Of a stretch of DNA of 10,113 bases, positions 1 through 7,641 are shown piece after piece. Every line of letters starts with the position of its first letter. The first letter of the stretch is position 1. Source of the DNA: an uncultured Clostridia bacterium. Lineage in GTDB: Bacteria; Bacillota; Clostridia; Christensenellales; Borkfalkiaceae. The translations under genes were made by a program, and so were the position numbers. The DNA is taken from assembly GCA_900557285.1 (NCBI GenBank), contig USSJ01000022.1, forward strand, positions 1 through 10,113. The letters run 5' to 3'. Below the pieces are notes generated by a model that was not told the origin of the DNA, ran no database searches, and saw only the letters and a program-made list of their open reading frames with translations.

Positions 1-8
1 CGCCCCGC

Positions 9-250
9 TTTTCCGCTTCGCTTTTCCGCTTCGCTTTTCCGCTTCGCATTCGCTCTGCTTTTCCGCTCCGCATTCGCTCCGCTTTACCGCTCCGCATTCG
101 CTTCGCTTTTCCGCTCCGCATTCGCTTCGCTCTTCCGCTCCGCATTCGCTCTGCTTTTCCGCTCCGCATTCGCTCCGCTTTTCCGCTTCGCTTTCGCTCT
201 GCTTTTCCGCTTCGCTTTCGCTCTGCTTTTCCGCTCCGCATTCGCTCCGC
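9..250. repeat. 24-bp tandem repeat array (minisatellite A)
   Basis: Nine 24-bp units run from 35 to 250, preceded by two 13-bp partial units (9-34). The array probably continues beyond the left edge. Each unit is a 13-mer TTTTCCGCTCCGC followed by an 11-mer ATTCGCTCYGC; the two halves share a TTCCGCTCCGC-like core, so the 24-mer itself looks like an old duplication. Units differ by C/T swaps plus single changes, for example TTTA at 83-86 and TCTT at 131-134. The plus strand is strongly pyrimidine-rich. On the minus strand a frame gives 8-residue Lys/Arg/Glu/Ala repeats but has only a TTG start at 290, no ribosome binding site, and a stop made by the TTTA variant. I therefore treat the array as non-coding. 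Function unknown. Confidence 0.9.
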
Positions 251-294
251 ACGCCTCTTTTACTGGCGACAAAATTTTTGATAAATTCAAATTT

Positions 295-348
295 ATTACA
301 AATTTATTACAAATTTTACAAGTGTATTATACAACTCTCCCGTACAAT
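295..348 (+). promoter_or_regulatory. Putative Pho-box-like direct repeats and -10 of the phosphate transporter gene
   Basis: TTACA-type elements repeat on one strand at about 11-bp steps: ATTACA 295-300, ATTACA 306-311, TTTACA 315-320 and TTATACA 327-333. A -10-like TACAAT lies at 343-348, with no recognisable -35 hexamer 17 bp upstream of it. Known family pattern: in Bacillus, PhoP binds TT(A/C/T)ACA-like hexamers repeated every 11 bp upstream of Pho genes. Placing the start near 355 puts the repeats at about -60 to -22, as in that pattern. The match is by eye. The AT-rich context could produce such repeats by chance, and the alternative -10 TATTAT (325-330) overlaps them. Confidence 0.45.
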
Positions 349-400
349 GGATAGGGTAGGATTGATACACATAAGAAATAAGTAGTTGAGGAGAGAGGAA

Positions 401-2086
401 ATGGATCTTCCGATGTGGTTGATGCTGGCAGGGGAGCCGGTGGCGATGGATTACGTATTGTCGGTGGTATCGCTGTTGGCGGGGCTCGGAGCGTTTTTAT
501 TCGGGTTCAAGGTATTGTCGGACAATATTGAGAAGCTGGCGACGAACCGATTGCGCGGCTGGTTTGACAAGACGGGGAAGAGCCGTCTTGCGGGAGTCGG
601 GATCGGGACGGCGGTGACGGCGATCATACAGAGCTCGTCTGCGACGACGGTCATGGTTGTGGGGTTTGTGAATGCAGGGATCATGTCGTTGTTCCAGGCG
701 ACGACGGTAATCATGGGCGCGAACATCGGGACGACGATCACGGCGTACATTGCTTCGATGGCGGAGATCCCGCTGATCGAGTTCGTGACGGCGCTCACGT
801 GCGTGGGCATATTCATGAACATGCTGTGCAAGAGTGAAAAGACGAAGACGATCGGACTGATGCTGACGGGGCTGGGGCTTGTCTTTTTGGGGCTGGAATA
901 CATGTCGGGCGCGATGAGCATGTACCGCGACAGCACGGCGTTCAAAAGTTTTCTGACGACGGTGGACAATCCGTTCGTACTGCTTCTGATCGGGGCGGTA
1001 TTTACGGCGATCGTGCAATCGAGCTCGGCGGTGACGTCGCTGGTCATCGTGATGGTGATGCAGGGGCTTGTGATCGGGGACGGCGGAAACGACGTTCTGT
1101 TTCTGATTTTGGGGAGCAACATCGGAACGTGTATCACGGCGATATTATCGTCGATCGGGGCGAACACGAACGCGAAGCGTGCGAGCCTGATCCATCTGAT
1201 GTTCAACGTATTCGGGGCAGTGATCTTTACGATTTTCCTGCTGTGTTGGCCGGGCTTTATGGACAGTACGCTGAACGCGTGGTTCCCGGGACAGGCGGCG
1301 GCAGGGCTGAGGATCGCGCTGTTCCATACGTTTTTCAATGTGGTGTGCACGTGCATATTCCTTCCGATGACCAATTTGTTTGTGAAGATCTCGTGCAAAA
1401 TTATATCGGATAAAAAAGACAAGAGCCGTCCTGCGGGCGACGCGGTGCTTTTGGACGAACGTTTCATACAGACGCCTGCGGTGGCGGTAGCGCAGGCGAA
1501 CAAGGCGGCGACGCGCATGGCGGAGCTTGCGATGCAGTCCTTAAAGACGGCGTTTGACGGATTTGTGGCAGGGGACGAGACGAAAAAGGAGCAGGTAGAC
1601 GAGCTGAATGCGCGCGTATCGGACATGGAAAAGCGGATCGTGGCGTATCTGATCAAGATCTCCGCATCCGATCTTTCGCTGAACGACGAGCGGCTGATCT
1701 CCTCCATCCACCACGCGACGAGCGACATTATCCGTATCAGCGAACTGGCGGACAACATCACAAAATATACGCGCAACTGCAAGCGCGACGGCATCGAGTT
1801 TTCGCAGGGAGTCATCAAGAGTTTGCAGGATATGTACGCAAAAATTCAGGATCTGTACGGAAAAACGCTGGACGTATTCGATAAAAAGGACATCACGGCG
1901 ATCAAGGCGGTGGACGCGGTGGAAGATACCGTCGACGCCGCGCGCAAAGAGATGATCAAGGATCATATCCGCAGGCTGAACGAAGGAAAGTGCAAACCCG
2001 CGTCCAGCAGCGTGTTTATCAACCTGGTCGGCAATCTCGAGCGTGCCGCCGACCACCTCACATACGTTGCGCACGCGTTCGACTGA
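401..2086 (+). CDS. Na+/phosphate cotransporter (NptA/PF02690 type) with C-terminal PhoU-like domain
   Basis: A 561-residue membrane protein predicted to import inorganic phosphate with sodium. Two inverted-repeat transport modules are visible. Each carries the family signature QSSSxxT (residues 77-83 and 206-212) followed by a G(A/S)NIGT motif (106-111 and 238-243), within hydrophobic segments up to about residue 330. Residues about 365-556 are helical and charged and resemble a PhoU domain, the usual tail of bacterial members. Length is normal for this fused form. I chose ATG 401 because AGGAG (389-393) sits 7 nt upstream; the upstream TTG at 386 overlaps that site. Downstream is a two-component system with a PhoR-like kinase, which supports a phosphate-related role. 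Pho-box-like repeats precede the gene, suggesting induction by phosphate limitation. No frameshift or missing motif is seen. Substrate is inferred from the family; sodium/phosphate is by far the best fit. Confidence 0.95.
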   Translation: MDLPMWLMLAGEPVAMDYVLSVVSLLAGLGAFLFGFKVLSDNIEKLATNRLRGWFDKTGKSRLAGVGIGTAVTAIIQSSSATTVMVVGFVNAGIMSLFQATTVIMGANIGTTITAYIASMAEIPLIEFVTALTCVGIFMNMLCKSEKTKTIGLMLTGLGLVFLGLEYMSGAMSMYRDSTAFKSFLTTVDNPFVLLLIGAVFTAIVQSSSAVTSLVIVMVMQGLVIGDGGNDVLFLILGSNIGTCITAILSSIGANTNAKRASLIHLMFNVFGAVIFTIFLLCWPGFMDSTLNAWFPGQAAAGLRIALFHTFFNVVCTCIFLPMTNLFVKISCKIISDKKDKSRPAGDAVLLDERFIQTPAVAVAQANKAATRMAELAMQSLKTAFDGFVAGDETKKEQVDELNARVSDMEKRIVAYLIKISASDLSLNDERLISSIHHATSDIIRISELADNITKYTRNCKRDGIEFSQGVIKSLQDMYAKIQDLYGKTLDVFDKKDITAIKAVDAVEDTVDAARKEMIKDHIRRLNEGKCKPASSSVFINLVGNLERAADHLTYVAHAFD

Positions 2087-2097
2087 CGCGGCAAGCC

Positions 2098-2125
2098 GCG
2101 CGTCGGCAAAAACCTCGCGCTTTTT
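2098..2125 (+). terminator. Weak candidate terminator after the phosphate transporter gene
   Basis: GCGCG (2098-2102) can pair with CGCGC (2116-2120) and is followed directly by TTTTT (2121-2125). The loop is long (13 nt) and a competing hairpin CGCGG/CCGCG (2087-2100) overlaps it. This is a modest candidate just 11 nt past the stop codon; the stronger stem at 2213-2244 has no T tract. Confidence 0.3.
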
Positions 2126-2212
2126 GACAAAACAGCGGTTGCGTTCGCACCTGTCGGCAAGTAAAATGCCGTTTCTTTGTAAAAATTTGTGCGGCGGCAG
2201 AGTGTAATAACA

Positions 2213-2244
2213 GGGGGCAATGCGATTGATATCGCATTGCCCCC
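2213..2244. repeat. Perfect 14-bp inverted repeat (hairpin) with 4-nt loop
   Basis: GGGGGCAATGCGAT (2213-2226) and ATCGCATTGCCCCC (2231-2244) are exact reverse complements around TGAT. On the plus strand the stem is followed by GTAAAATAC, and on the minus strand by TGTTATTAC, so neither side has a clear T tract for intrinsic termination. It lies between the transporter gene and the 18-bp repeat array, which begins 11 nt later. It could protect the 3' end of the transporter mRNA, act as a weak terminator, or be part of the repeat element. Confidence 0.8.
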
Positions 2245-2255
2245 GTAAAATACAC

Positions 2256-2505
2256 GGCAATCTTGCAGCGTTTGGCAACCCCGCAGCGCATGGCAACTTC
2301 GCGGCGTTTGGCAACCCCGCAGCGCGTGGCAACCCCGCGGCGTGTGGCAACCCCGCGGCGTGCGGCAACCTCGCGGCGTGTCAACTCCGCAGCGCGTGGC
2401 AACCTCGCGGCGTTTGGCAACCTCGCAGCGCGTGGCAACCCCGCAGCGTTTGGCAACCCCACAACGTTGGGCAACCCCACAACGTGCGGCAACCTTACGG
2501 CGGAA
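2256..2505. repeat. 18-bp tandem repeat array (minisatellite B), 14 units
   Basis: Fourteen units of consensus GGCAACCCCGCAGCGYGT run without interruption. Variable positions are mostly C/T, A/G and the last three bases (CAT, TTT, CGT, TGT, TGC). Unit 8 lacks the first two bases (GTCAACTCCG), so the phase shifts by 2 bp. The last three units are more diverged (CCCACAACG, CCTTACGG). Because 18 is a multiple of three, several frames stay open on both strands and give 6-residue repeats, but the 2-bp slip changes frame mid-array and no ribosome binding site or conserved domain supports translation. The sequence is unrelated to the 24-bp array at the left edge. It fills the spacer between the transporter gene and the two-component operon. 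Function unknown. Confidence 0.93.
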
Positions 2506-2565
2506 GGCGGAAAGGGCGGATATTTTATAGTAAAGTGTCAAAAAAAGCGAAAAAAAGAAACGTTC

Positions 2566-2594
2566 TTGCCTTTTTGGGGAAAGTGTGTTATAAT
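2566..2594 (+). promoter_or_regulatory. Sigma-A promoter of the two-component operon (extended -10)
   Basis: TTGCCT (2566-2571), a 17-bp spacer, then TATAAT (2589-2594), with TG at 2586-2587 giving an extended -10. Transcription would begin near 2601, about 44 nt before the regulator start codon. The leader contains a small stem GGCGC/GCGCC (2614-2618 with 2622-2626) just ahead of the ribosome binding site. The operon can therefore be transcribed independently of the phosphate transporter gene. Confidence 0.85.
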
Positions 2595-2644
2595 GCAGGA
2601 AAAAAATAGCCTTGGCGCGAAGCGCCGCGGAACAGGAGAGGGCT

Positions 2645-3301
2645 GTGGAGAAGAAAGTATATCTTTTGGAAGACGACGCGAACATCGGAGAGCTGGTCAA
2701 ATGCGCGTTGGAGATGTCGAATATACAGATCGAGTGTTATGAAACGGTGGCGTCGTTTATGGCGGCGGTGGAGAAGAGCGCGCCTGCGGCGGCGCTTCTG
2801 GACATCATGCTTCCGGACGGAAACGGGTTGGACGTACTGGCGAAATTGAAGCAAAAATACCCGTCGATGGGTGTGATCATGCTCTCGGCGCTGGGGCAGG
2901 AAACGGACAAAGTGCGCGGGCTGAACCTGGGGGCGGACGATTATATCAGCAAGCCGTTCGGGGTATTGGAGCTGACGGCGCGGGTGAACGCGCTGCTGCG
3001 GAGATCGGGCGGCACGGCGTCGCTGGTGCGCGGGAACCTGTCGTTGGACGAAGAGACGATGACGGCGACTTTGCGTGGGGTCAAACTGGAACTGAACAAC
3101 AAAGAATTCAACCTTTTGAAGTACCTGATGCAGAAGGAAGGGAAAGCGCTCACGCGCGAAAACATCCTGAATGCGGTGTGGGGGTACGACGAAGGCGAAA
3201 CGCGCACGGTGGACAATCATGTGGCGCGGCTTCGCAAGCTGGGCATCGATTACATAGAGACGGTATTCGGAGTCGGATACAAATTTGTGTACAGGGAATA
3301 A
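2645..3301 (+). CDS. OmpR/PhoB-family response regulator
   Basis: A 218-residue DNA-binding response regulator, the output half of a two-component system with the kinase encoded 3 nt downstream. The receiver domain (about residues 3-120) has the acidic pair D10/D11, the phosphoacceptor D53 in LLDIMLP, S81 in the Thr/Ser switch position and K103 in SKPF. The winged-helix effector (about 124-216) shows the usual KEFNLLKYL segment, the RTVDNHVARLRK recognition helix and the ETVFGVGYKF wing. I chose GTG 2645 because AGGAG (2634-2638) lies 6 nt upstream and the protein then starts normally for the family; a TTG at 2612 would add 11 residues and swallow the ribosome binding site. The PhoR-like partner and the neighbouring phosphate transporter suggest a PhoP/PhoB-type role, but sequence alone does not separate it from other OmpR-type regulators. 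Confidence 0.95.
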   Translation: MEKKVYLLEDDANIGELVKCALEMSNIQIECYETVASFMAAVEKSAPAAALLDIMLPDGNGLDVLAKLKQKYPSMGVIMLSALGQETDKVRGLNLGADDYISKPFGVLELTARVNALLRRSGGTASLVRGNLSLDEETMTATLRGVKLELNNKEFNLLKYLMQKEGKALTRENILNAVWGYDEGETRTVDNHVARLRKLGIDYIETVFGVGYKFVYRE

Positions 3302-3304
3302 AAA

Positions 3305-4999
3305 GTGCGGAAAAGGATCTTATTGGTAACGCTGCTGGTGTCGGTCGTGGGGATCGTGGTGCTGTCCATATTATATTCGGCAGTTTTTTACGATCAGTCG
3401 GTGGAAAAGACATACGCGCAGCTGAAAGTCTATATGAACGTGTATTCGGAGGAATTCCGTTCGGCGGAGTATTCGGAGCGGACGGCGCAGGCGCTTTCGG
3501 AGCAGCTGGAAGGGGCGCGGGTAACGTTTTTGCTGCGCGACGGGACGGTGATCGCGGATACGGCGGCGAACGGGGCTTTGGAAAACCATCTCGAGCGGGA
3601 AGAAGTGCAGGAAGCGCTCAGCGGCGGCGAAGGGTACGCGGTGCGGCAGAGCGCGACGCTGCGGGAGAATCTGGTGTATTATTGCCGCGCGTTCGACGGA
3701 AGTTTTCTGTTGCAGGACGGAACGCAGGAAGAGGGCGCGCTCGTGCGCATTTCGGTGAAAGCGGATTCGGGCTTTGCGATCTTTGCGGATGCGCTTCCGA
3801 CGATGATATGGTTTCTGATCGTGGACATCATGTGCTGTCTGTTTGTGGCGTGGCTGGCGACGTCGTTCATTTTGCGGCCGGTGGAGAAGCTGACGCTGGA
3901 AGCGGCGCACGGCGGCGGAAAGGAAGTGCAGACGGAATATGCAGAGCTGAAACCGATCGCGAAGATGATGAACGACATGAATGCGGATCTTCACGAAAAA
4001 GTGGAGAAAATGAAGGAAGACAGCCGCATCGAAAAGCTGATCTTAAACAGCATGGAACACGGCATCGTGCTGTTTCGGGATTCTGCGGACGTTATTCTGA
4101 TCAACCGCACGGCGCGGCGGCTTTTGGATTATGAAAAGAACGAACCCATTCCCTGTTTTGTAAACGATCGGGAGATCGCGGCGATTCTGGAGAGCGGCGA
4201 AAACGCGGCGGTGGTACGAAAAATCGGCGGACGGTATTACAGTTTCCGGTTCACGTTCAATGAAAAGATGCGTGTGCTTCTGATCACGGACGTGACGGAA
4301 ACGACGCAGGCGGCGCAGTCGAAGAACGATTTTATTGCAAACGTGACGCATGAAATGAACACGCCGCTGACGAGCATCCGCGGATTTGCGGAACTGATCG
4401 CGGCGGGGGCGATGCCGCCCGAAAAGCTGGAAGGGGTGGCGAATACGATCATCAAACAGAGCGACCGTTTAGCGAATCTGATCCGAAGCATCATCAATTT
4501 TTCGGCGATCGATTCGGACGAGCTTCCCGATTACGAAGTGGATCTGTCCGAACTGGTGCATGAGGCGGTATCCTCGTTCGAGCCGAAGATCGCGCAGAAA
4601 GGTATCGCGCTGACGCTCAGCGCGGATGCGGGCGTAAAGGTGATGAGCAGGCGCGAACGGCTGCTGGAGATCGTCAACAATCTTGTGAGCAACGCGATCC
4701 GCTACAATAAGGAGAACGGCACGCTCACGGTAACGCTGACGGGCGGCGAAACGCCGGTGCTGTGCGTTTCGGATACGGGCATCGGGCTTTCGGAAGAGGA
4801 TAAGACGCGCATTTTCGACCGTTTCTATACGGTAGACAAATCGCATAACGGCGCGGGCGGCGGCTTCGGGCTGGGTCTTGCGATCGTGAAAAAACTCTGC
4901 CGCCGCGCGGGTTGGAAACTTTCGGTGGAGAGCGAATTGGGCAAAGGCACCGCGTTCCGCATCGAATTTTGCAGCGATCCGAATAAAAAAACTTCCTGA
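3305..4999 (+). CDS. PhoR-like membrane sensor histidine kinase
   Basis: A 564-residue kinase that should phosphorylate the regulator encoded just upstream. Segments in order: membrane helix about 5-27; extracellular sensor 28-163 with the GTVIADTA and ENHLEREEVQEAL stretches typical of PhoR-type sensors; membrane helix about 164-190; a short HAMP-like linker about 191-235; a PAS-like domain about 240-335; HisKA with phosphoacceptor H349 in THEMNTPLTSI; and an ATPase with N box NNLVSNAIRYN (458-468), G1 box DTGIGL (490-495), F box FDRFY (504-508) and G2 box FGLGLAIV (521-528). GTG 3305 is preceded by GGGA with a 7-nt gap, and only 3 nt separate it from the regulator stop, so the genes are translationally coupled. 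All catalytic boxes are present. The signal is probably phosphate status (inference). The last 275 bp are antisense to the run-on end of the truncated transporter gene. Confidence 0.93.
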   Translation: MRKRILLVTLLVSVVGIVVLSILYSAVFYDQSVEKTYAQLKVYMNVYSEEFRSAEYSERTAQALSEQLEGARVTFLLRDGTVIADTAANGALENHLEREEVQEALSGGEGYAVRQSATLRENLVYYCRAFDGSFLLQDGTQEEGALVRISVKADSGFAIFADALPTMIWFLIVDIMCCLFVAWLATSFILRPVEKLTLEAAHGGGKEVQTEYAELKPIAKMMNDMNADLHEKVEKMKEDSRIEKLILNSMEHGIVLFRDSADVILINRTARRLLDYEKNEPIPCFVNDREIAAILESGENAAVVRKIGGRYYSFRFTFNEKMRVLLITDVTETTQAAQSKNDFIANVTHEMNTPLTSIRGFAELIAAGAMPPEKLEGVANTIIKQSDRLANLIRSIINFSAIDSDELPDYEVDLSELVHEAVSSFEPKIAQKGIALTLSADAGVKVMSRRERLLEIVNNLVSNAIRYNKENGTLTVTLTGGETPVLCVSDTGIGLSEEDKTRIFDRFYTVDKSHNGAGGGFGLGLAIVKKLCRRAGWKLSVESELGKGTAFRIEFCSDPNKKTS

Positions 5000-7595
5000 A
5001 TCTGCGCTCTGCGTACTTATCCGTGCGCAAAGAAAGTAGCGTAAACACGGACGGGAAAGATAAACGAAGCACAAATGCGGATGACAGAAACACGGACCAA
5101 AGGCAACAAGCGCAGTGGAAACTGATATCTTTTTTGCGCGCCCCGATCGACCGCAATATACCGATCTCTTTCGTGCGCTCCACCACCGAAACATACGTAA
5201 TCACCCCGATCATGACAGTCGAAACCACCAGCGAAATTCCCGTGAACGCTATCAGAACATAGGTGATCGCATCGAGGATCGTCTGCATCAGCCCCATCAG
5301 CACGCCCACCGTATCCGTGTATTTGACTTCCGTCGGGCCGTCGTACCCGTCATAGTTCCCGTTCGAATTATAATACGACTCCCTGGCTGCATTCACCGAT
5401 TCGTTCCATTGATCAAGATAAGCGAGAACCGAATCTTTCGTATCAAAATCCCGCGCATAAATCTGGACGGAATTGGGAGTCATATTCCCTCCCAACGTGC
5501 GCACAAGCTCCGCCGCGCTCGCAACGCTCTCTTTGGAAAAAACGCGCTCTGCCTGCACCGGCATTCCCGTCGCATTGCCCATCAACAAATTAAACAGCGG
5601 AACGTATCCGGCAAGAGCATCGATGTCCGCCGAAGGATTCGCATTCAGATACTGCACGATGTCCGTATCCGCATTCCGCTCCATATATTCCTGCAATAAC
5701 TGTTCCGTCAGATTCAAGCCCTCGCCCAGACATCCGTATGTCAGGCCGTCCTTCAACCGCAAAATTCCGACAACTTTGATTTCCGTACCCTTGCCCGACG
5801 GCTTTTGCGAGAGCTCGTGATATGCATTGAAATCGTAACGGTAAGCGCCCCCGTCCGTTTTCGTAAACACCTCGTCGTTGTCATACAATGTAAACGTCTT
5901 ATTCAGAATTTCATCGAAGGGGATCTCCATGATTTCGTCACCTTCCAATCCGCTCTGAAACAATCCCAAAAAATTCTCTTCATCCAAATATCCGAGCTGC
6001 GCCATCGTCAGATCGATCACATCATTGCTCGACCCTACCACCAACACCGCTTCATCCGAAGCATCGGGGAATTCACCGAATACATCATACTGCGAAAGAA
6101 TATATTCCCCGTAATCTTCATCCGTCACATCCCCCGTTCCGGGCATAAAATTCACGACGTCCGTAAAATAATCCACAAACCGCGTGAGCGATCCGTACTG
6201 CGTTTGCGTACTGGTCAGAATCGTCGTGTAATAATTGCGCAATTCAGCCAGGGAAATATGGTAATCATAATATGCAGGCTCGCCCAGCCCCATCCCGGAG
6301 CTTACCGTCGTGGACCCGACCCGAAGATCCGTAAACAGATTCCGCGTCAGAGAAACGCCGTATCCGTATGTGATCGCATTGTAATAATCCTGCGGCATTG
6401 CGTCGACATATTCGAGATAATTTACTTTCTGCCCCGCTATGTCGGCAACATTGTCCGCACTCAGATCGTTCGAGGTCGTCATCCCTTGCGCCAACTGCGT
6501 CAAAAAAGAATTTATGTAGACCTTATCTTCGATCTTCTCTCCGATATCCAGTTTCGTTCCGCCGCCCATAAAACTCGTCATCGCCTGCGTCAGATCGAGC
6601 GACGTCTCATTGATCTCGATCGGATAATACGACAGCATATCCTCTTCCGTCTTGCGGATATAATTATTGAACCCGTTCGAAAGCGCCAGCACTAGGCATA
6701 CGCTGATGATTCCGATACTGCCCGCAATCGAGGTCACCAACGTCCTGCCTTTTTTGGTCAGAAGATTCCGCCCGCTCAGGCGCAGCGCCGTAAGGAAGCT
6801 CATGCTCGTTTTTGCTTTCTTCTTTGCTTTGGAACTTTTTGCTTCTTCCTTGCACGGATTGTTTTTCTCAGCCGCAACCGTTTCCTCTTTCGCCTGTTCC
6901 TCTTCCGTGAACGGATTGGAATCGGAAATCACCGTTCCGTCTTTCAGTTCGACGATACGGGAGGAATATTGCCGCGCCAGCTCCGGATTGTGCGTGACCA
7001 TGATCACCAGCCGCTCCCCTGCGATCTCTTTGATCAGATCCATGATCTGAACGCTGGTTTTAGTATCCAACGCCCCCGTAGGCTCATCCGCAAGCAGGAT
7101 CTCCGGATTGTTCACAAGCGCCCGCGCGATCGCAACCCTCTGCATCTGCCCGCCCGAAAGCTGGTTCGGCTTCTTGTTCAGCTCTGCACCCAGCCCCACT
7201 CGCTGCAGCGCTTCCGTCGCCCGCAAACGCCGTTCCTGCACCGATACGCCCGACAACGTGAGCGCCAGCTCTACATTCCCGAGCACCGTCTGGTGCGGTA
7301 TCAGATTATACGACTGGAACACAAATCCGATACTGTGATTCCGATACGCATCCCAATCTCCGTCTTTATAATGCTTCGTCGAAACGCCCTTGATCACAAG
7401 ATCGCCCGAAGTATATTTGTCCAGCCCGCCTACAATGTTCAGCAGCGTCGTCTTGCCGCATCCCGATGCCCCCAGAATGGAAACAAACTCTTTCTTCCGA
7501 AAACTAAGACTGATTCCCTTCAAAGCATGAACAACAGAATCTGCTACCTTATAGTCCTTCGTGATTCTGTCCAATTTCAATATCGCCTGCGCCAT
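4725..7595 (-). CDS. MacB/FtsX-type ABC transporter, fused ATPase-permease, C-terminally truncated
   Basis: The frame codes for 956 residues, of which about 825 look real. ATPase domain 1-225: Walker [10 protein letters not shown] (42-50), Q-loop Q94, signature LSGGQ (146-150), Walker B ILLADE (166-171), H-loop H202. A charged Lys/Glu linker (about 226-262) leads to the permease: membrane helix about 284-307, a large extracellular domain about 310-760, and a second helix about 770-803 followed by the FtsX motif [20 protein letters not shown] (806-825). Family members then have two more helices and a conserved tail. Here residues 826-956 are Cys/Arg-rich, unlike any transporter, and from 867 onward are simply antisense to the kinase gene. 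The conserved part ends at about 5121. ATG 7595 has AGGAG (7605-7609) 9 nt upstream. The gene follows marR by 46 nt in one operon. Role by family: extracytoplasmic export or mechanotransmission; probably non-functional here unless completed elsewhere. Confidence 0.85.
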   Translation of the reverse strand: MAQAILKLDRITKDYKVADSVVHALKGISLSFRKKEFVSILGASGCGKTTLLNIVGGLDKYTSGDLVIKGVSTKHYKDGDWDAYRNHSIGFVFQSYNLIPHQTVLGNVELALTLSGVSVQERRLRATEALQRVGLGAELNKKPNQLSGGQMQRVAIARALVNNPEILLADEPTGALDTKTSVQIMDLIKEIAGERLVIMVTHNPELARQYSSRIVELKDGTVISDSNPFTEEEQAKEETVAAEKNNPCKEEAKSSKAKKKAKTSMSFLTALRLSGRNLLTKKGRTLVTSIAGSIGIISVCLVLALSNGFNNYIRKTEEDMLSYYPIEINETSLDLTQAMTSFMGGGTKLDIGEKIEDKVYINSFLTQLAQGMTTSNDLSADNVADIAGQKVNYLEYVDAMPQDYYNAITYGYGVSLTRNLFTDLRVGSTTVSSGMGLGEPAYYDYHISLAELRNYYTTILTSTQTQYGSLTRFVDYFTDVVNFMPGTGDVTDEDYGEYILSQYDVFGEFPDASDEAVLVVGSSNDVIDLTMAQLGYLDEENFLGLFQSGLEGDEIMEIPFDEILNKTFTLYDNDEVFTKTDGGAYRYDFNAYHELSQKPSGKGTEIKVVGILRLKDGLTYGCLGEGLNLTEQLLQEYMERNADTDIVQYLNANPSADIDALAGYVPLFNLLMGNATGMPVQAERVFSKESVASAAELVRTLGGNMTPNSVQIYARDFDTKDSVLAYLDQWNESVNAARESYYNSNGNYDGYDGPTEVKYTDTVGVLMGLMQTILDAITYVLIAFTGISLVVSTVMIGVITYVSVVERTKEIGILRSIGARKKDISFHCACCLWSVFLSSAFVLRLSFPSVFTLLSLRTDKYAERRFRKFFYSDRCKIRCGTRCLCPIRSPPKVSNPRGGRVFSRSQDPARSRRPRRYAICLPYRNGRKCASYPLPKARCPYPKRTAPAFRRPSALP
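5000..5120. other. Orphan junction segment between convergent genes
   Basis: This 121-bp stretch follows the kinase stop codon and lies just past the point where the minus-strand permease stops resembling its family. It has no recognisable coding content on either strand. It contains a 10-bp direct repeat AAACACGGAC (5043-5052 and 5088-5097) and a bulged stem TCCGTG/CACGGA (5020-5025 with 5046-5051). No convincing terminator for either converging operon is present. It may be the scar of a deletion or insertion event, or an assembly join. Confidence 0.5.
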
Positions 7596-7641
7596 AACCT
7601 TATTCTCCTGATTCTACTTTATCGCCCGCTCTCCGCCTCTT

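Noticed and set aside
84..290. Minus-strand frame of 8-residue Lys/Arg/Glu/Ala repeats through the 24-bp array
   Set aside because: It has only a TTG start, no ribosome binding site, and a stop produced by a single variant repeat; the frame is a by-product of a period that is a multiple of three.
451..1818. Long minus-strand open frame inside the phosphate transporter gene
   Set aside because: It is antisense to a clear transporter with family motifs and has no recognisable domain of its own; it is a shadow of the biased codon use.
2256..2505. CRISPR array
   Set aside because: The units are contiguous 18-bp repeats with no unique spacers, and no cas gene is nearby.
1541..2700. Overlapping minus-strand frames and plus-strand frames (2220-2742) through the 18-bp array
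   Set aside because: They consist of repeat-derived 6-residue motifs plus antisense transporter sequence, lack ribosome binding sites, and the 2-bp slip in unit 8 switches frame.
3178..4134. Second plus-strand frame overlapping the regulator and kinase genes
   Set aside because: Its product is Gly/Arg/Ala-rich with no domain, while the other frame encodes a complete kinase.
5805..6695. Plus-strand open frame within the ABC transporter gene
   Set aside because: It is antisense to the transporter extracellular domain, Arg/His/Ile-rich and without recognisable features.
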